From the NCBI RefSeq assembly GCF_030159795.1, contig NZ_BSND01000005.1:496001-560000 (forward strand): a stretch of 64,000 nucleotides of DNA, given 5' to 3'. Origin of the DNA: Methylophaga thalassica. GTDB taxonomy: Bacteria; Pseudomonadota; Gammaproteobacteria; Nitrosococcales; Methylophagaceae. The position numbers were made by a program, and so were the translations under genes. Under the pieces are notes generated by a model. It did not search any database and was not told where the DNA came from. It saw only the letters and a program-made list of their open reading frames with translations. This document shows positions 9,962 to 20,654 of this stretch, piece by piece; the stretch's first letter is position 1, and each line of letters starts with the position of its first letter.

Positions 9962-10537
9962 TTATATGAAGATAAAATAACCTATCACCAGTGCTAACAC
10001 CGTAAACCAGCCAATACGATCAATCCATAAATGAAGTTTTGACTCTAACTCAGCACCGCCCCAACGCATTAAAGCCGCCACCAGAAAGAAACGCATTCCC
10101 CGCCCAACCAAAGAACCAAATATAAATGGTAATAGAGCCATGCTGGCTACGCCGGCCGCGATAGTAAAGATTTTAAAGGGAATCGGTGTAAATCCAGCAA
10201 GAAAAATGGCCCAGATTCCCCACTCATGGAACCACTCGGCAGCATGGGTGTAAGCATCCATATAACCTAGAGACACCAGCCAGGGTTCAACCATATTAAA
10301 AGCAAACAAGCCAATGAGATACCCCAACAACCCACCTAAAACTGATGTCACTGTGGTTAAAGCAGCCAAAAACCAGGCACGTTCTGGTCTGGCTAAGGTC
10401 ATCGGTGCCAGCATTACATCCGGTGGCACAAGAAAACAGGAAGACTCGGTAAAACTGACTAAAGCTAACCAGTAGGTTGCGTACTTATGTCGGGCCCATA
10501 TCATCACTTGTGCATACAAACCTGAAAATAAGCGCAT
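9962..10537 (-). CDS. YqaA-type membrane protein (DedA/VTT family)
   Basis: A 191-residue inner-membrane protein with several hydrophobic segments and the DedA/VTT-type pattern FLAGFTPIPFKIFTIAAGV near residue 113. Members of this superfamily are linked to lipid scrambling and membrane homeostasis, but the precise role of YqaA is unknown. It starts on the base where pcm ends and lies between pcm and nlpD, so it is translated as part of that operon. Confidence 0.8.
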   Translation of the reverse strand: MRLFSGLYAQVMIWARHKYATYWLALVSFTESSCFLVPPDVMLAPMTLARPERAWFLAALTTVTSVLGGLLGYLIGLFAFNMVEPWLVSLGYMDAYTHAAEWFHEWGIWAIFLAGFTPIPFKIFTIAAGVASMALLPFIFGSLVGRGMRFFLVAALMRWGGAELESKLHLWIDRIGWFTVLALVIGYFIFI

Positions 10538-11196
10538 TAAATCTGACCACTCAATAGAGGAACAAAACTGACAGGATCTAACTCCGTTTCTTCGTACCTG
10601 TCACCCTGACGATCAATCACACGTAGAGACTGACCCTGACTTGTACCAACCGGTATCACCAGACGTCCGCCCGGCGCTAACTGTTTTAATAATTCTAATG
10701 GGATGTGTTCAGGCGCACAGGTCACAATAATACCGTCATACGGTGCATACCATTCCCAACCCCAGTTACCATCACTGTGTTTGAGTTTTATATTATTGAG
10801 TTTAAGTTGATAAAAACGTTCACGAGCCTGATTTTGCAGCGGCGAAATTCGTTCAACACTGTAGACCCGTTCAACCAGTTTAGATAACACCGCCGTCTGA
10901 TAACCGGAACCCGTACCTACTTCCAGAATTTTCTGGCGTGGCCCATCTTCGAGCAGGATTTCAGTCATTTTTGCCACAATATATGGCTGTGAAATAGTCT
11001 GACCATGACCAATCGGCAAAGCCGTATCTTCATAAGCACGGCTGGCTAAAGCTTCATCGACAAATAAATGTCTTGGCATCTCACGAATGACAGAAAGCAC
11101 TTCATTATTCTTGATTCCACGCTCCTGTAATCGAGTTACCAATCGATCGCGTGTGCGCTGTGAGGTCATGCCGATGCCTCGGTAGTCGGTTTTCAT
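10537..11196 (-). CDS. pcm: protein-L-isoaspartate O-methyltransferase
   Basis: Methylates abnormal L-isoaspartyl residues with S-adenosylmethionine so that aged proteins can be repaired. The 219-residue protein has the N-terminal recognition region ([15 protein letters not shown]) and the SAM-binding motif [16 protein letters not shown]. It follows surE by 1 bp, the conserved surE-pcm pairing. A second, more distant Pcm-like protein is encoded at 38788-39444. Confidence 0.93.
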   Translation of the reverse strand: MKTDYRGIGMTSQRTRDRLVTRLQERGIKNNEVLSVIREMPRHLFVDEALASRAYEDTALPIGHGQTISQPYIVAKMTEILLEDGPRQKILEVGTGSGYQTAVLSKLVERVYSVERISPLQNQARERFYQLKLNNIKLKHSDGNWGWEWYAPYDGIIVTCAPEHIPLELLKQLAPGGRLVIPVGTSQGQSLRVIDRQGDRYEETELDPVSFVPLLSGQI

Positions 11197-11197
11197 T

Positions 11198-11944
11198 TCA
11201 GATATCTTTCAACCAGTTGGCAACGCCATCAATAGCATCGTAGCGTGTTAAATCAATTTGCAAAGGAGTCACCGAAACAGCACCGCGCCGGATAGCATCA
11301 AAATCAGTTCCTGGACCCGCATCTTCCTCTTCACCAGCAGGCCCAATCCAGTACATCATACGACCACGTGGATCCACTTCTTTAATGACCGGCTCGGCTT
11401 TGTGACGATGGCCAAGTCTTGTACTTTCAATACCGGTAATTTCGTCAATAGGTAAATCCGGCACATTCACATTCAGAATCGTATCAGCGGGTAATGCAGA
11501 TAACTTAAGCTGGGCAACAAGTTTCTTGGCTACCCAGGCTGCTGTCTCGTAGTGGGTGCCATTATGCGATGTGAGTGATATAGCGATTGCTGGCAAGCCA
11601 AGAAAACGTCCTTCCATGGCCGCCGCTACCGTACCAGAGTAAAGCACATCATCACCCAGATTGGCGCCAGCATTAATACCCGACACCACCATATCCGGTT
11701 CATCCTCCAGTAAGCCTGTAATCGCCAGATGCACACAGTCTGTCGGCGTGCCTTCAACGCGATAGACGCCATCTTCTTGTTGTTCAAGTCTTAGCGGATT
11801 TTCCAGTGTCAGTGAATTGCTGGCACCACTTCTGTTTCTATCAGGGGCGACAACGGTGATCTCCCCCAGTTCTGCCATCGCTTTTGCCAGAGTGCGAATG
11901 CCTTTCGACATATACCCGTCATCATTGCTTATCAGGATTTTCAT
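11198..11944 (-). CDS. surE: 5'/3'-nucleotidase SurE
   Basis: A metal-dependent phosphatase of nucleoside monophosphates linked to stationary-phase survival. The 248-residue protein starts [16 protein letters not shown], where D8 and D9 bind the metal, and has the RSGASNS and [25 protein letters not shown] active-site stretches. It is the first gene of the surE-pcm-yqaA-nlpD group and is separated from parC by 171 bp holding a terminator. Confidence 0.95.
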   Translation of the reverse strand: MKILISNDDGYMSKGIRTLAKAMAELGEITVVAPDRNRSGASNSLTLENPLRLEQQEDGVYRVEGTPTDCVHLAITGLLEDEPDMVVSGINAGANLGDDVLYSGTVAAAMEGRFLGLPAIAISLTSHNGTHYETAAWVAKKLVAQLKLSALPADTILNVNVPDLPIDEITGIESTRLGHRHKAEPVIKEVDPRGRMMYWIGPAGEEEDAGPGTDFDAIRRGAVSVTPLQIDLTRYDAIDGVANWLKDI

Positions 11945-12026
11945 TAGATTGTTTGGTCTTTAAGCTCTTGTTATTTAAGCGCTCATATCTTAACAAGATT
12001 GAGCAGCGATCGTTATAAAATCACGC

Positions 12027-12045
12027 AAAAACAGCCATGTGGCTG
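12027..12045 (-). terminator. probable terminator of parEC
   Basis: On the minus strand CAGCC, loop ACAT, GGCTG then TTTTT. It is about 70 bp downstream of the parC stop. The stem is short, so efficiency is uncertain. Confidence 0.6.
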
Positions 12046-12115
12046 AAGAAAGAATACTTTGGCTGTTCTTCAACGCTATCAGCGTCATATGACATCGTTG
12101 TCACGGTAATGAAAT

Positions 12116-14353
12116 TTATTCAGCGACTTCCATACCACTGACTTTCTGTAAGCCGCGTGGAAGCTTATGTCCTCTTTTACCACGACTGCCTTCATAATGG
12201 GCTAAATCAGCGGCTTTTAACGTTAAATGACGTCGGCCAGCATGTAAGGTGAGCCCCTGTTCATTAGGTACTATAACGACGGCTTGCATCCATTCTTGAC
12301 CCGAAGTGAATTTCGCCTGAGGAATATTGATCAAACGAACCCCTTTGCCCTTATTCATTTCTGGAATGTCATCAGCAGGAAACACCAGTAAACGACCATC
12401 GCCGGAGGCTACGGCAATCTGTGTTTCTTTACTGTCAATAAATAACGGTGGCAGCAAAGCAGCGCCTTTTGGAATATTAAAAATGGCCTTACCTGCTTTA
12501 TTTTTAGCCAATAAATTATCAAGCGTAGTAATGAATCCGTAACCTGCCGTATTGGTCAGTAAGACTGACTGTTCAGGTTCAACTACCATCACAGCCACAA
12601 ACCTGGCCTCGGCAGGTGATTGTAAACGCCCACTCAGCGGTTCACCCTGACCTCGTGCAGAAGGGAGTGTGTGCGCGCCCAGCGAGTAACTACGGCCAGT
12701 ATCATCCAGAAACACAATCTGTTGATTACTTCTGGCTTTTACTGAAGCAAAATAACGATCACCAGTACGGAAATTTAACGAAGCAGGATCAACATCATGA
12801 CCTTTAGCTGCGCGTACCCAACCACTTTCAGATAACACGATGGTCAACGGTTCTGTCGGTAATAACTCGGTGGCATTTAATGCTTTTGCGGCCTTTCTTT
12901 CAATGATGTTTGAACGTCTGTCATCACCAAATTTTTCTGCATCAGCCGTCAATTCTTTTCGAATCAGTGTTTTTAGGCGTGTGTCTGAACCTAATAATAA
13001 TTCAAGCTGTTTGCGCTCTTTACTCAACTCATCCATTTCGCCACGGATTTTCATCTCTTCCAGTTTGGCTAAATGGCGTAAACGCAGTTCTAAAATGGCT
13101 TCGGCTTGTCTGTCAGTAATACCGAATCGTTCCATCATCACTGCTTTGGGTTCATCTTCAGTACGGATAATCGCAATGACTTCGTCGATATTCAGATAGG
13201 CAACGAGTAAGCCTTCCAGAACGTGCATCCGATCCAGCACTTTATCCAGACGATATTGCAAACGACGACGAACCGTTTCCACACGATAGGCCAACCATTC
13301 CTGCAGCATGTCCAACAGATTTTTCACCTGCGGACGACCATCCATGCCAATCATATTCATATTGACACGATGGCTGCGTTCTAAATCAGTCGTCGCAAAT
13401 AAATGCGACATCAGACTGTCGATATCAACCCGGTTGGAGCGAGGCATAATGACCAGACGAACTGGGTTTTCATGATCCGACTCATCACGCAAATCGGCAA
13501 CCATCGGTAATTTTTTTGCCTGCATCTGAGCCGCGATTTGCTCCAGTACTTTTGCCCCGGACACCTGATAGGGCAACTCATAAATGATGATTTCACCTTC
13601 TTCTTTTTTATAACATGCCCGTTGTTTTATCGAGCCATGCCCGGTGGCATACATTTTATGAATTTCATCGCGACTGGAGACGATTTCAGCCCCGGTTGGG
13701 AAATCCGGCCCTTGAATATCTTCAAGCAAATCTTCCAGAGTACTTTTGGGTGTTTTTAACAGGCGTAGACAAGCATTAACCACTTCACGCAGATTATGAG
13801 GAGGCACATCAGTGGCCATCCCCACAGCAATCCCTGTCGTACCGTTTAGTAATAGGTTAGGCAACCGGGCTGGCAACAAGGACGGCTCATCCATGGTACC
13901 GTCAAAATTCGGCACCCAATCCGCTGTGCCCTGCCCCAACTCACTTAATAAAACCTGCGAATAAGCTGCCAGACGCGCTTCGGTATAACGCATTGCAGCA
14001 AAAGATTTAGGGTCATCGATTGAACCCCAGTTTCCTTGTCCATCGACTAAGGGATAACGATAAGAGAACGGCTGCGCCATTAATACCATGGCTTCATAAC
14101 AGGCAGAATCACCATGCGGATGGTATTTACCTAAGACGTCACCGACGGTTCTGGCTGATTTTTTATGCTTGGATAAGGCACTCAGACCCAGTTCAGACAT
14201 TGCATAAATAATCCGCCGCTGAACAGGTTTCAGACCATCACCAATATGCGGTAATGCACGGTCCAGAATGACATACATCGAATAATCCAGATACGCTTTT
14301 TCAGTGAAATCGCGTAGCGGCATATTCTCCAAATCATCGACGAAAGTAGTCAT
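12116..14353 (-). CDS. parC: DNA topoisomerase IV subunit A
   Basis: The DNA-cutting subunit of topoisomerase IV, which unlinks daughter chromosomes. The 745-residue protein carries the catalytic tyrosine Y123 in MRYTEARL, and the quinolone-determining stretch [12 protein letters not shown] with serine 83 and glutamate 87, the wild-type residues. The C-terminal beta-pinwheel is short, which with the pairing to parE favours ParC over GyrA. It lies 20 bp after parE. Confidence 0.96.
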   Translation of the reverse strand: MTTFVDDLENMPLRDFTEKAYLDYSMYVILDRALPHIGDGLKPVQRRIIYAMSELGLSALSKHKKSARTVGDVLGKYHPHGDSACYEAMVLMAQPFSYRYPLVDGQGNWGSIDDPKSFAAMRYTEARLAAYSQVLLSELGQGTADWVPNFDGTMDEPSLLPARLPNLLLNGTTGIAVGMATDVPPHNLREVVNACLRLLKTPKSTLEDLLEDIQGPDFPTGAEIVSSRDEIHKMYATGHGSIKQRACYKKEEGEIIIYELPYQVSGAKVLEQIAAQMQAKKLPMVADLRDESDHENPVRLVIMPRSNRVDIDSLMSHLFATTDLERSHRVNMNMIGMDGRPQVKNLLDMLQEWLAYRVETVRRRLQYRLDKVLDRMHVLEGLLVAYLNIDEVIAIIRTEDEPKAVMMERFGITDRQAEAILELRLRHLAKLEEMKIRGEMDELSKERKQLELLLGSDTRLKTLIRKELTADAEKFGDDRRSNIIERKAAKALNATELLPTEPLTIVLSESGWVRAAKGHDVDPASLNFRTGDRYFASVKARSNQQIVFLDDTGRSYSLGAHTLPSARGQGEPLSGRLQSPAEARFVAVMVVEPEQSVLLTNTAGYGFITTLDNLLAKNKAGKAIFNIPKGAALLPPLFIDSKETQIAVASGDGRLLVFPADDIPEMNKGKGVRLINIPQAKFTSGQEWMQAVVIVPNEQGLTLHAGRRHLTLKAADLAHYEGSRGKRGHKLPRGLQKVSGMEVAE

Positions 14354-14373
14354 GGGTTATATCTCTTTATCAT

Positions 14374-16275
14374 TTATAAAGCGGCCAGATCCGCTAAATC
14401 ACCATGTTGCTCAAGCCAGGACTTACGATCAGCAGCACGTTTTTTAGCCAGAAGCTTATCCAGCGTCATCATCGTATCGTCTTCAGCATTAATGGTCAGT
14501 CTAATCAAACGTCGGGTATCAGGTGCCATCGTTGTTTCACGCAGTTGCATAGGATTCATTTCCCCCAGACCTTTAAAGCGCTGAGTACTGACTTTACCTT
14601 TGATTTTGTCTTTTTCAATTCGGTCGAGAATAATCTTACGTTCTTCATCATCCAGTGCGTAGAACACTTGTTTACCCACATCGATACGATACAACGGTGG
14701 CATAGCAACGCAGATGTGGCCTGCTTCGACCAGGGGGCGAAAATGTCTGACAAATAACGCACATAATAAGGTGGCGATGTGGGCACCATCTGAATCCGCA
14801 TCGGCTAAAATACAAACTTTACCGTAACGTAAGCCCGACAAATCATCAGAACCGGGATCCACACCAATAGCCACGGCAATATCATGGACTTCCTGAGAAG
14901 CCAGCACTTGTCCGGGTTCCACTTCCCATGTATTCAGAATTTTGCCACGTAATGGCATGATGGCCTGAAACTCTCTATTTCGGCCTTGCTTGGCACTACC
15001 GCCAGCCGAATCCCCTTCCACTAAAAATAATTCCGTACGCGAAGGATCCTGAGAAGCGCAATCCGCTAACTTACCGGGCAGCGCCGGACCAGACTGTACG
15101 CGTTTGCGTACCACTTTTTTCGCCTGTTTTAATCTGGACTGCGCATTATTAATCGCCAGATCGGCAATTTTTTCACCATCTTCTACGTGGTGATTCAGCC
15201 ATAAACTAAAGGCATCTTTCACCACACCAGACACAAAGCCAGCGCATTGACGAGAAGATAAACGTTCCTTGGTCTGACCTGAGAATTGGGGATCCTCTAA
15301 CTTGACCGATAACACATAACAACAACGCTCCCAGACATCTTCCGGGGCTAGCTTCACGCCTCTGGGCAATAAGTTACGAAACTCACAAAATTCCCGGAGT
15401 GCTTCCAGTACGCCACTTCGTAAGCCATTAACATGGGTTCCACCCTGAGCTGTAGGAATGAGGTTGACATAACTTTCTGCTAACTCATCGCCAGACTCCA
15501 ACTGCCACATAAGTACCCAGTCCACTTCCTGTGACTCTTCACTCATATGTCCAACAAAAGGCGTTGCAGGAACACAGGGCGAATCGGTCATCGCCGTAGA
15601 AAGGTATGAATTTAAACCATCTTCATAGCACCAGCGATCTTCCACCTTCTCTTTACCCGATAAATCGGTAAAGGTCACAACAAGGCCGGGACATAAAACA
15701 GCTTTTGCTCGCAACACATGTCTTAGTCTGGGAACAGAAAATTTAGGAGAATCAAAAAACGGTTCTTCGGGCCAGAATCTCACTGTCGTTCCGGTATTAC
15801 GTTTTCCAACGGTACCGATTTCATTCAAGGCTTCAACCAAAGCACCACTTTCAAACGCAATTTGATATTCCGTGGCGTTTCGACGAATTTTGACTTCCAG
15901 ACGCGAGGACAATGCATTAACAACGGAAACACCGACACCATGCAAACCACCGGAAAAACGGTAGTTTTTATTGGAGAATTTCCCCCCCGCATGTAAGCGC
16001 GTGAGAATAACTTCAACACCTGGAACACCTTCTTCCGGATGAATATCAACCGGCATACCTCGGCCATCATCACTGACTTCCAGTGAATTGTCCTTATGTA
16101 AGGTAACCTGAATTTGTTTCGCATGGCCTGCTACCGCTTCGTCAACACTATTATCAATGACCTCTTGAGCAAGATGGTTGGGACGTGCTGTATCGGTGTA
16201 CATGCCTGGTCGTTTACGGACAGGCTCTAGCCCCGTCAAAACCTCAATGGCAGATGCATTGTATGTATTCGTCAT
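14374..16275 (-). CDS. parE: DNA topoisomerase IV subunit B
   Basis: ATPase subunit of topoisomerase IV. The 633-residue protein has the GHKL ATP site (EVIDNSVDEAVAG; DDGRGMPVDIHPEEG; GLHGVGVSVVNALS) and the TOPRIM motif LVEGDSAGGSAKQGRNREFQA. The length, about 630 and without the insert of long GyrB proteins, and the parC neighbour identify it. Its promoter is in the 293-bp gap shared with the divergent cyd operon. Confidence 0.96.
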   Translation of the reverse strand: MTNTYNASAIEVLTGLEPVRKRPGMYTDTARPNHLAQEVIDNSVDEAVAGHAKQIQVTLHKDNSLEVSDDGRGMPVDIHPEEGVPGVEVILTRLHAGGKFSNKNYRFSGGLHGVGVSVVNALSSRLEVKIRRNATEYQIAFESGALVEALNEIGTVGKRNTGTTVRFWPEEPFFDSPKFSVPRLRHVLRAKAVLCPGLVVTFTDLSGKEKVEDRWCYEDGLNSYLSTAMTDSPCVPATPFVGHMSEESQEVDWVLMWQLESGDELAESYVNLIPTAQGGTHVNGLRSGVLEALREFCEFRNLLPRGVKLAPEDVWERCCYVLSVKLEDPQFSGQTKERLSSRQCAGFVSGVVKDAFSLWLNHHVEDGEKIADLAINNAQSRLKQAKKVVRKRVQSGPALPGKLADCASQDPSRTELFLVEGDSAGGSAKQGRNREFQAIMPLRGKILNTWEVEPGQVLASQEVHDIAVAIGVDPGSDDLSGLRYGKVCILADADSDGAHIATLLCALFVRHFRPLVEAGHICVAMPPLYRIDVGKQVFYALDDEERKIILDRIEKDKIKGKVSTQRFKGLGEMNPMQLRETTMAPDTRRLIRLTINAEDDTMMTLDKLLAKKRAADRKSWLEQHGDLADLAAL

Positions 16276-16525
16276 TATTGAGATATCTACCTAAAATTGT
16301 TCCCACCGAAGGTTAGCAGGATAAAAGCCTAACAGACAACACAGAAGCAACATATCTGTGAAAAAAAACCGGTTTAATCCGAATTCGTGTAAATATTCCC
16401 TCGCTTTTAAAGTGACAAGTTTGTAAAGTTTTGTAAATAACCCGCTAAGAATACTGTCTTTTGTGGCATCTGGCGTATTATTCGCCCCTTAATTTGGCAG
16501 AGCGTGCAACCTGATTTAACTAAAA

Positions 16526-16539
16526 TTGACTAAGATCAT
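16526..16539 (+). promoter_or_regulatory. possible FNR/Anr-type site upstream of cydP
   Basis: TTGAC-TAAG-ATCAT resembles the FNR consensus TTGAT-N4-ATCAA with a mismatch in each half. It is 30 bp upstream of the cydP start, in the gap before a low-oxygen oxidase operon, which makes it plausible. The rest of the 16276-16568 gap is AT-rich with no other feature I can name. Confidence 0.35.
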
Positions 16540-16568
16540 GTTTTCTTAACTTGTGTTGTGGTGGAATA

Positions 16569-16751
16569 GTGGCAAAGAAATTATTCACTGATAGAAAATT
16601 GATCATTGAGCTTAGCATCATGTTGGTTTGCAAGCTGTTGTTACTTTTTCTTATATGGCATTTGTTTTTTAGTAGCGCCCCCGACGACATTACCCATGAC
16701 GCCGTCGCTGACGTGATTATTAATCACTCTTCAGATGGAGATTCACCTTGA
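16569..16751 (+). CDS. cydP: CydP-type small subunit of cytochrome bd oxidase
   Basis: A 60-residue single-span membrane protein. The GTG at 16569 is taken as the start because the product then begins [14 protein letters not shown], a basic N-terminus before one membrane helix (residues about 14-34, rich in L and I, ending LIWHLFF). This matches the small CydP proteins encoded ahead of cydA in many proteobacteria. Its TGA overlaps the TTG start of cydA (TTGA), so translation is coupled. Confidence 0.75.
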   Translation: MAKKLFTDRKLIIELSIMLVCKLLLLFLIWHLFFSSAPDDITHDAVADVIINHSSDGDSP

Positions 16752-18310
16752 TTTCTGAACACTTAGTCGACTTATCCCGTTTGCAGTTCGCTATCACGGC
16801 ACTGTATCACTTTTTATTTGTGCCGCTCACGCTGGGGCTATCATGGATTCTGGTGATTATGGAATCGGTGTATGTCATGACAGGTAAGGAAATATACCGT
16901 GACATGACAAAGTTCTGGGGTAAGTTATTCGGGATTAACTTTGCCCTTGGGGTGACCACCGGCCTGACTATGGAATTCCAGTTTGGCACCAACTGGGCAT
17001 ATTATTCGCATTACGTTGGCGACATTTTCGGCGCCCCACTTGCCATAGAAGGTTTGATGGCATTTATGCTTGAATCGACCTTTGTTGGTATGTTTTTCCT
17101 TGGCTGGGACAGACTCAGTAAACGACAACATCTCACCACCACTTTTCTGGTCGCACTAGGTTCAAATCTCTCAGCATTGTGGATTCTGGTGGCAAACGCC
17201 TGGATGCAAAATCCGGTCGGAGCGCACTTCAACTATGAAACAATGCGTATGGAGCTCACCAGCTTTGCCGAAGTATTTTTCAACCCTGTCGCACAGGTGA
17301 AATTTATTCACACCGTTGCAGCCGGTTATGTCACTGGCGCTATGTTTGTATTAAGTATCAGCGCTTATTACCTACTAAGAAACCGTGATGTCGGTTTTGC
17401 TCGCCGCAGCTTCGCTGTAGCTGCAGGTTTCGGCGTAGCGGCAATATGCTCAGTCATTTTGCTGGGTGATGAAAGCGGTTATGAAGTAGGTGATGTACAA
17501 AAAACCAAATTAGCGGCAATTGAAGCCGAGTGGGAAACAGCAGAACCACCAGCCGCCTTTACCTTGTTCGGCTGGCCTAATGACGAAACAATGGAAACAG
17601 ACTACGCCGTTAAAATCCCTTATTTGCTGGGCATAATTGCTACACGATCAGTGACTGAGCCCGTAGCTGGGATTAAAGACCTGAGAGCAGAGCATGAAGA
17701 CCGTGTTCGTAATGGTATGAAAGCCTACGCGCTGTTAAAACAATTACGTGACGGCCCTGTAACAGAGGAAACCAAAGCCGAATTTGATAAAGTCAAAGAT
17801 GACTTGGGTTATGGTTTGTTATTGAAAAAATATACCAATAACGTTACCGATGCGACGGATGAACAAATAAAAGCAGCAGCGCATGATACCGTTCCACCTG
17901 TTGCACCGATGTTCTGGGCATTCAGGATCATGGTCGCATCTGGCTTTGCCATGCTGATTATCTTTTTCTTGTCTTTCTATCATTGTGCCAAGCGACAAGA
18001 ATACAAAAAGAAATGGTTACTGCGTCTGGCGATGCTCGGTCTACCGCTACCCTGGATAGCGGCAGAAACAGGCTGGTTTGTTGCTGAATTTGGTCGTCAA
18101 CCCTGGACCATCAGTGGCATTTTGCCAACACATATTTCGACATCAACCTTATCTGCCAGTGATGTTCAAAACAGTTTAATTGCCTTAGTGGTGTTCTATA
18201 CCCTGCTGTTAATTGTTGAACTCTATCTGATGATTCGGTTCGTCAGGCAAGGGCCGAGCAGCTTGCATACCGGCCGTTACCACTATGAAGCATCAGCAGA
18301 GAGAGGCTAA
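16748..18310 (+). CDS. cydA: cytochrome bd ubiquinol oxidase subunit I
   Basis: Oxidises ubiquinol and reduces oxygen to water with high affinity in the inner membrane. The 520-residue protein starts with TTG, preceded by GGAG 8 bp upstream. H21 in [18 protein letters not shown] is the expected haem ligand of the family, and GRQPW near residue 450 is the signature. The Q-loop (about 250-390) is of the long kind. It is the core of the cydP-A-B-X-ybgE operon. Confidence 0.97.
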   Translation: MISEHLVDLSRLQFAITALYHFLFVPLTLGLSWILVIMESVYVMTGKEIYRDMTKFWGKLFGINFALGVTTGLTMEFQFGTNWAYYSHYVGDIFGAPLAIEGLMAFMLESTFVGMFFLGWDRLSKRQHLTTTFLVALGSNLSALWILVANAWMQNPVGAHFNYETMRMELTSFAEVFFNPVAQVKFIHTVAAGYVTGAMFVLSISAYYLLRNRDVGFARRSFAVAAGFGVAAICSVILLGDESGYEVGDVQKTKLAAIEAEWETAEPPAAFTLFGWPNDETMETDYAVKIPYLLGIIATRSVTEPVAGIKDLRAEHEDRVRNGMKAYALLKQLRDGPVTEETKAEFDKVKDDLGYGLLLKKYTNNVTDATDEQIKAAAHDTVPPVAPMFWAFRIMVASGFAMLIIFFLSFYHCAKRQEYKKKWLLRLAMLGLPLPWIAAETGWFVAEFGRQPWTISGILPTHISTSTLSASDVQNSLIALVVFYTLLLIVELYLMIRFVRQGPSSLHTGRYHYEASAERG

Positions 18311-18312
18311 TC

Positions 18313-19455
18313 ATGATTCTTGATTATGAAACACTAAAATTAATCTGGTGGCTGCTGATGGGCGTTCTTCTCATCGGATTCGCTCTCACCGATGGTTTTG
18401 ATATGGGCGTCGGTATTTTATTACCGTTTATCGGTCATACAGACGAAGAACGCCGTATTATGATCAACACAGTAGGCCCTCACTGGGAAGGCAACCAAGT
18501 CTGGTTGGTTACTGCCGGTGGTGCTTTATTCGCTGCATGGCCCCTTGTTTATGCCATGGCATTTTCAGGCTTTTATTTAGCGATGATGTTAACGCTATTT
18601 GCACTTTTCTTACGACCTGTTGGCTTTGATTATCGCAGCAAACTGGATAACTCACGCTGGCGTTCAAGCTGGGATTGGGGTTTATTTGTGGGAAGTGTTG
18701 TCCCCCCGATTATCTTCGGTGTCGCCTTTGGTAATTTATTGTTGGGCGTCCCCTTTTACTTCGACGATATGATGCGTCCAAATTACACGGGTGGATTTTT
18801 ACAACTGCTTAATCCCTTTGCCTTGTTATCCGGCGTGGTCAGCTTGTTAATGATCGTTATGCATGGCTCTGTTTGGTTACAAATTCGTACACTGGATAGT
18901 CTGGAGTGGCGGGCAACTCAGGTGGCTAAAGCCAGTTCGGTTGCTTTATTGATCGCATTTGCTCTTGCAGGTTTGTGGGTTTCTTTTGGTATGGATGGCT
19001 ATGTTGTGAGCGCTATGCCAGCCGCAAACTCAAGTTTCACTCCGGATATGAAAGAAGTCACCACCCAAGTGGGAGGTTGGTTGCTGAACTATCAGCAATA
19101 TCCATGGATGATTTTAGCCCCAGCATTTGCTTTTCTGGGGATGATTGGTGTGTATCTATTCTCTCACTTGTCCCGTCCTGGTATGGCTTTTATAAGTAGT
19201 GCCGTAACACTGACAGGCATCATTCTGACAGCTGGTTTTTCTATGTTCCCATTTGTCATGCCATCAAGTGATGCTGTGAATCATAGTCTGACCATGTGGG
19301 ATGCCACCTCCAGTCTGTTGACATTAAAAATCATGTTCTGGGTGGCCATCGTCATGGTGCCAATTATAATTTGTTACAGTTTCTGGACCTATCGTCGTAT
19401 GTGGCGAAGAATCGACGTGAACTTTATTCGCGGTAACCAACATTCAACCTATTAG
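18313..19455 (+). CDS. cydB: cytochrome bd ubiquinol oxidase subunit II
   Basis: Membrane partner of CydA. The 380-residue protein opens with YETLKLIWWLLMGVLLIGFALTDGFDMGVG-type sequence, the conserved first helix of CydB, and contains GPHWEGNQVWLVTAGGALFAAWP. It begins 2 bp after cydA. Confidence 0.97.
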   Translation: MILDYETLKLIWWLLMGVLLIGFALTDGFDMGVGILLPFIGHTDEERRIMINTVGPHWEGNQVWLVTAGGALFAAWPLVYAMAFSGFYLAMMLTLFALFLRPVGFDYRSKLDNSRWRSSWDWGLFVGSVVPPIIFGVAFGNLLLGVPFYFDDMMRPNYTGGFLQLLNPFALLSGVVSLLMIVMHGSVWLQIRTLDSLEWRATQVAKASSVALLIAFALAGLWVSFGMDGYVVSAMPAANSSFTPDMKEVTTQVGGWLLNYQQYPWMILAPAFAFLGMIGVYLFSHLSRPGMAFISSAVTLTGIILTAGFSMFPFVMPSSDAVNHSLTMWDATSSLLTLKIMFWVAIVMVPIIICYSFWTYRRMWRRIDVNFIRGNQHSTY

Positions 19456-19464
19456 GAATCTATT

Positions 19465-19569
19465 ATGTGGTATTTTGCTTGGATACTTGGCGTTTTATTA
19501 GCCGTCGCATTCGGTATCATTAATGTGATGTGGTTAGAAAACTGCCCGATGGATACATTGGATGACTAA
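19465..19569 (+). CDS. cydX: CydX small subunit of cytochrome bd oxidase
   Basis: A 34-residue single-span peptide beginning MWYFAWILGVLLA and containing the conserved W-x-E region (MWLENCP). CydX stabilises the haem centres of the bd oxidase. It begins 9 bp after cydB with a GGAA ribosome site, and its end overlaps the ybgE start by 8 bp. Confidence 0.93.
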   Translation: MWYFAWILGVLLAVAFGIINVMWLENCPMDTLDD

Positions 19570-19840
19570 TTCGTGGATAGATAAGTCTGGTGTACGTTTA
19601 ATTAGTTTATTAACTGCACTGGGCTTATCTGCTGCCATATTAATTTTCCCTAACCGGCTTTTGATGGAAAATGGTAAATCGGATCATGATTTATTAATGG
19701 TGTTATTAGTTGGTGTCTGTATCGGTTTTATTCATGGTGTCGGTTTCGCTCCTAAAAAGACGCTGTTGCATATTTTACTCAGCCCATACACCTGCTGGCC
19801 GATTATGTTCTATGGCGTATTCCATATGGCTCTGAACTAA
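19562..19840 (+). CDS. ybgE: cyd operon membrane protein YbgE
   Basis: A 92-residue membrane protein with three hydrophobic stretches, typical of YbgE, which is encoded after cydX in many gammaproteobacteria and whose role is not settled. It overlaps cydX at its 5' end and shares its stop with the start of the following gene (TAATG). Confidence 0.85.
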   Translation: MTNSWIDKSGVRLISLLTALGLSAAILIFPNRLLMENGKSDHDLLMVLLVGVCIGFIHGVGFAPKKTLLHILLSPYTCWPIMFYGVFHMALN

Positions 19841-20430
19841 TGCCTATGCGAGGTTTTATCCCTTTCATTGTTGCTTTCGGTTTAGCCTTACCCGCTTTTG
19901 CTAAAAACCAAGAGCAAATCGCGTTTGAACGTGATGCTCAGGCAGCTATTAAGGATTTGTCTACCCATCTCAAAGAAGCGTTGATGTCCGCCTTGCAGGA
20001 TGGTGGTCCTATAGAGGCTATCTCAGTCTGTAAGTTGGTGGCACCTACTCTTGCTGACGAAGTCTCAAAAAAATACAGTCTTGATATTCATCGAACCAGT
20101 TTACGCGTTCGAAATCCTGATAATGAGGCAGACAGTTGGGAAACTGGTGTATTACAAAGTTTTGAAACACGTCTAAAGACGGGTGAGGCTATTCAATCAC
20201 TCAGCTTCGTAGAAAGAGTAGATTCAGAGCTGGAATATGAGTGGCGTTATATGAAAGCCATTGCAACTGATAAACTCTGCTTATCGTGTCATGGCAGTCA
20301 GATTGCATTACCCGTTCAGAAGTTGATAGATAAAAATTATCCCCGTGACATGGCCATCGGCTACAAAATGGGTGATATCCGTGGGGCGTTTTCTGTGAAA
20401 CGCCGCTACTCAAAACTTAAAGCAGACTGA
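19840..20430 (+). CDS. DUF3365 (Tll0287-like) periplasmic protein with a haem c motif
   Basis: A 196-residue exported protein (signal peptide residues 1-21). The DUF3365/Tll0287 domain covers most of the mature part, and C147-L-S-C150-H151 is a CxxCH haem c attachment motif. Related domains are haem-binding and seen as redox or gas sensors. Its ATG overlaps the ybgE stop, so it is translated with the bd oxidase operon, suggesting a role in quinol oxidase function or oxygen/NO sensing; this is inference. Its last 14 bp overlap the convergent winged-helix gene. Confidence 0.75.
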   Translation: MPMRGFIPFIVAFGLALPAFAKNQEQIAFERDAQAAIKDLSTHLKEALMSALQDGGPIEAISVCKLVAPTLADEVSKKYSLDIHRTSLRVRNPDNEADSWETGVLQSFETRLKTGEAIQSLSFVERVDSELEYEWRYMKAIATDKLCLSCHGSQIALPVQKLIDKNYPRDMAIGYKMGDIRGAFSVKRRYSKLKAD

Positions 20431-20632
20431 TCAGTTCTGTTCGCCCCTGCTGTCTAAAGCCCAACTTATTTTCTTTTGCCAACCAGCCAATAGCACGCTG
20501 ACACAGCTTAGGCTCAAGCATCGTATCCTTACATATACGCGTGACTGACGCTTCGCCACGGGTATTTAAATATGTCCAGATAAGGCCTGCAGCTTCACCA
20601 ATTTCATCATTCATCATGGGGCTAAACTCCAT
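20417..20632 (-). CDS. small winged-helix protein (DUF2582-like)
   Basis: A 71-residue soluble protein whose pattern (IGEAAGLIWTYLNTRGEASVTRICKD...LCQRAIGWLAKENKL) is a compact winged helix like those of the DUF2582 group. It may bind DNA or a protein. It is convergent with the DUF3365 gene, overlapping it by 14 bp, and divergent from nothing; it follows the ovoAB pair by 22 bp and could be read with them. Confidence 0.65.
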   Translation of the reverse strand: MEFSPMMNDEIGEAAGLIWTYLNTRGEASVTRICKDTMLEPKLCQRAIGWLAKENKLGFRQQGRTELISLL

Positions 20633-20654
20633 TTAACTCATGAAAGAGTGTTGA

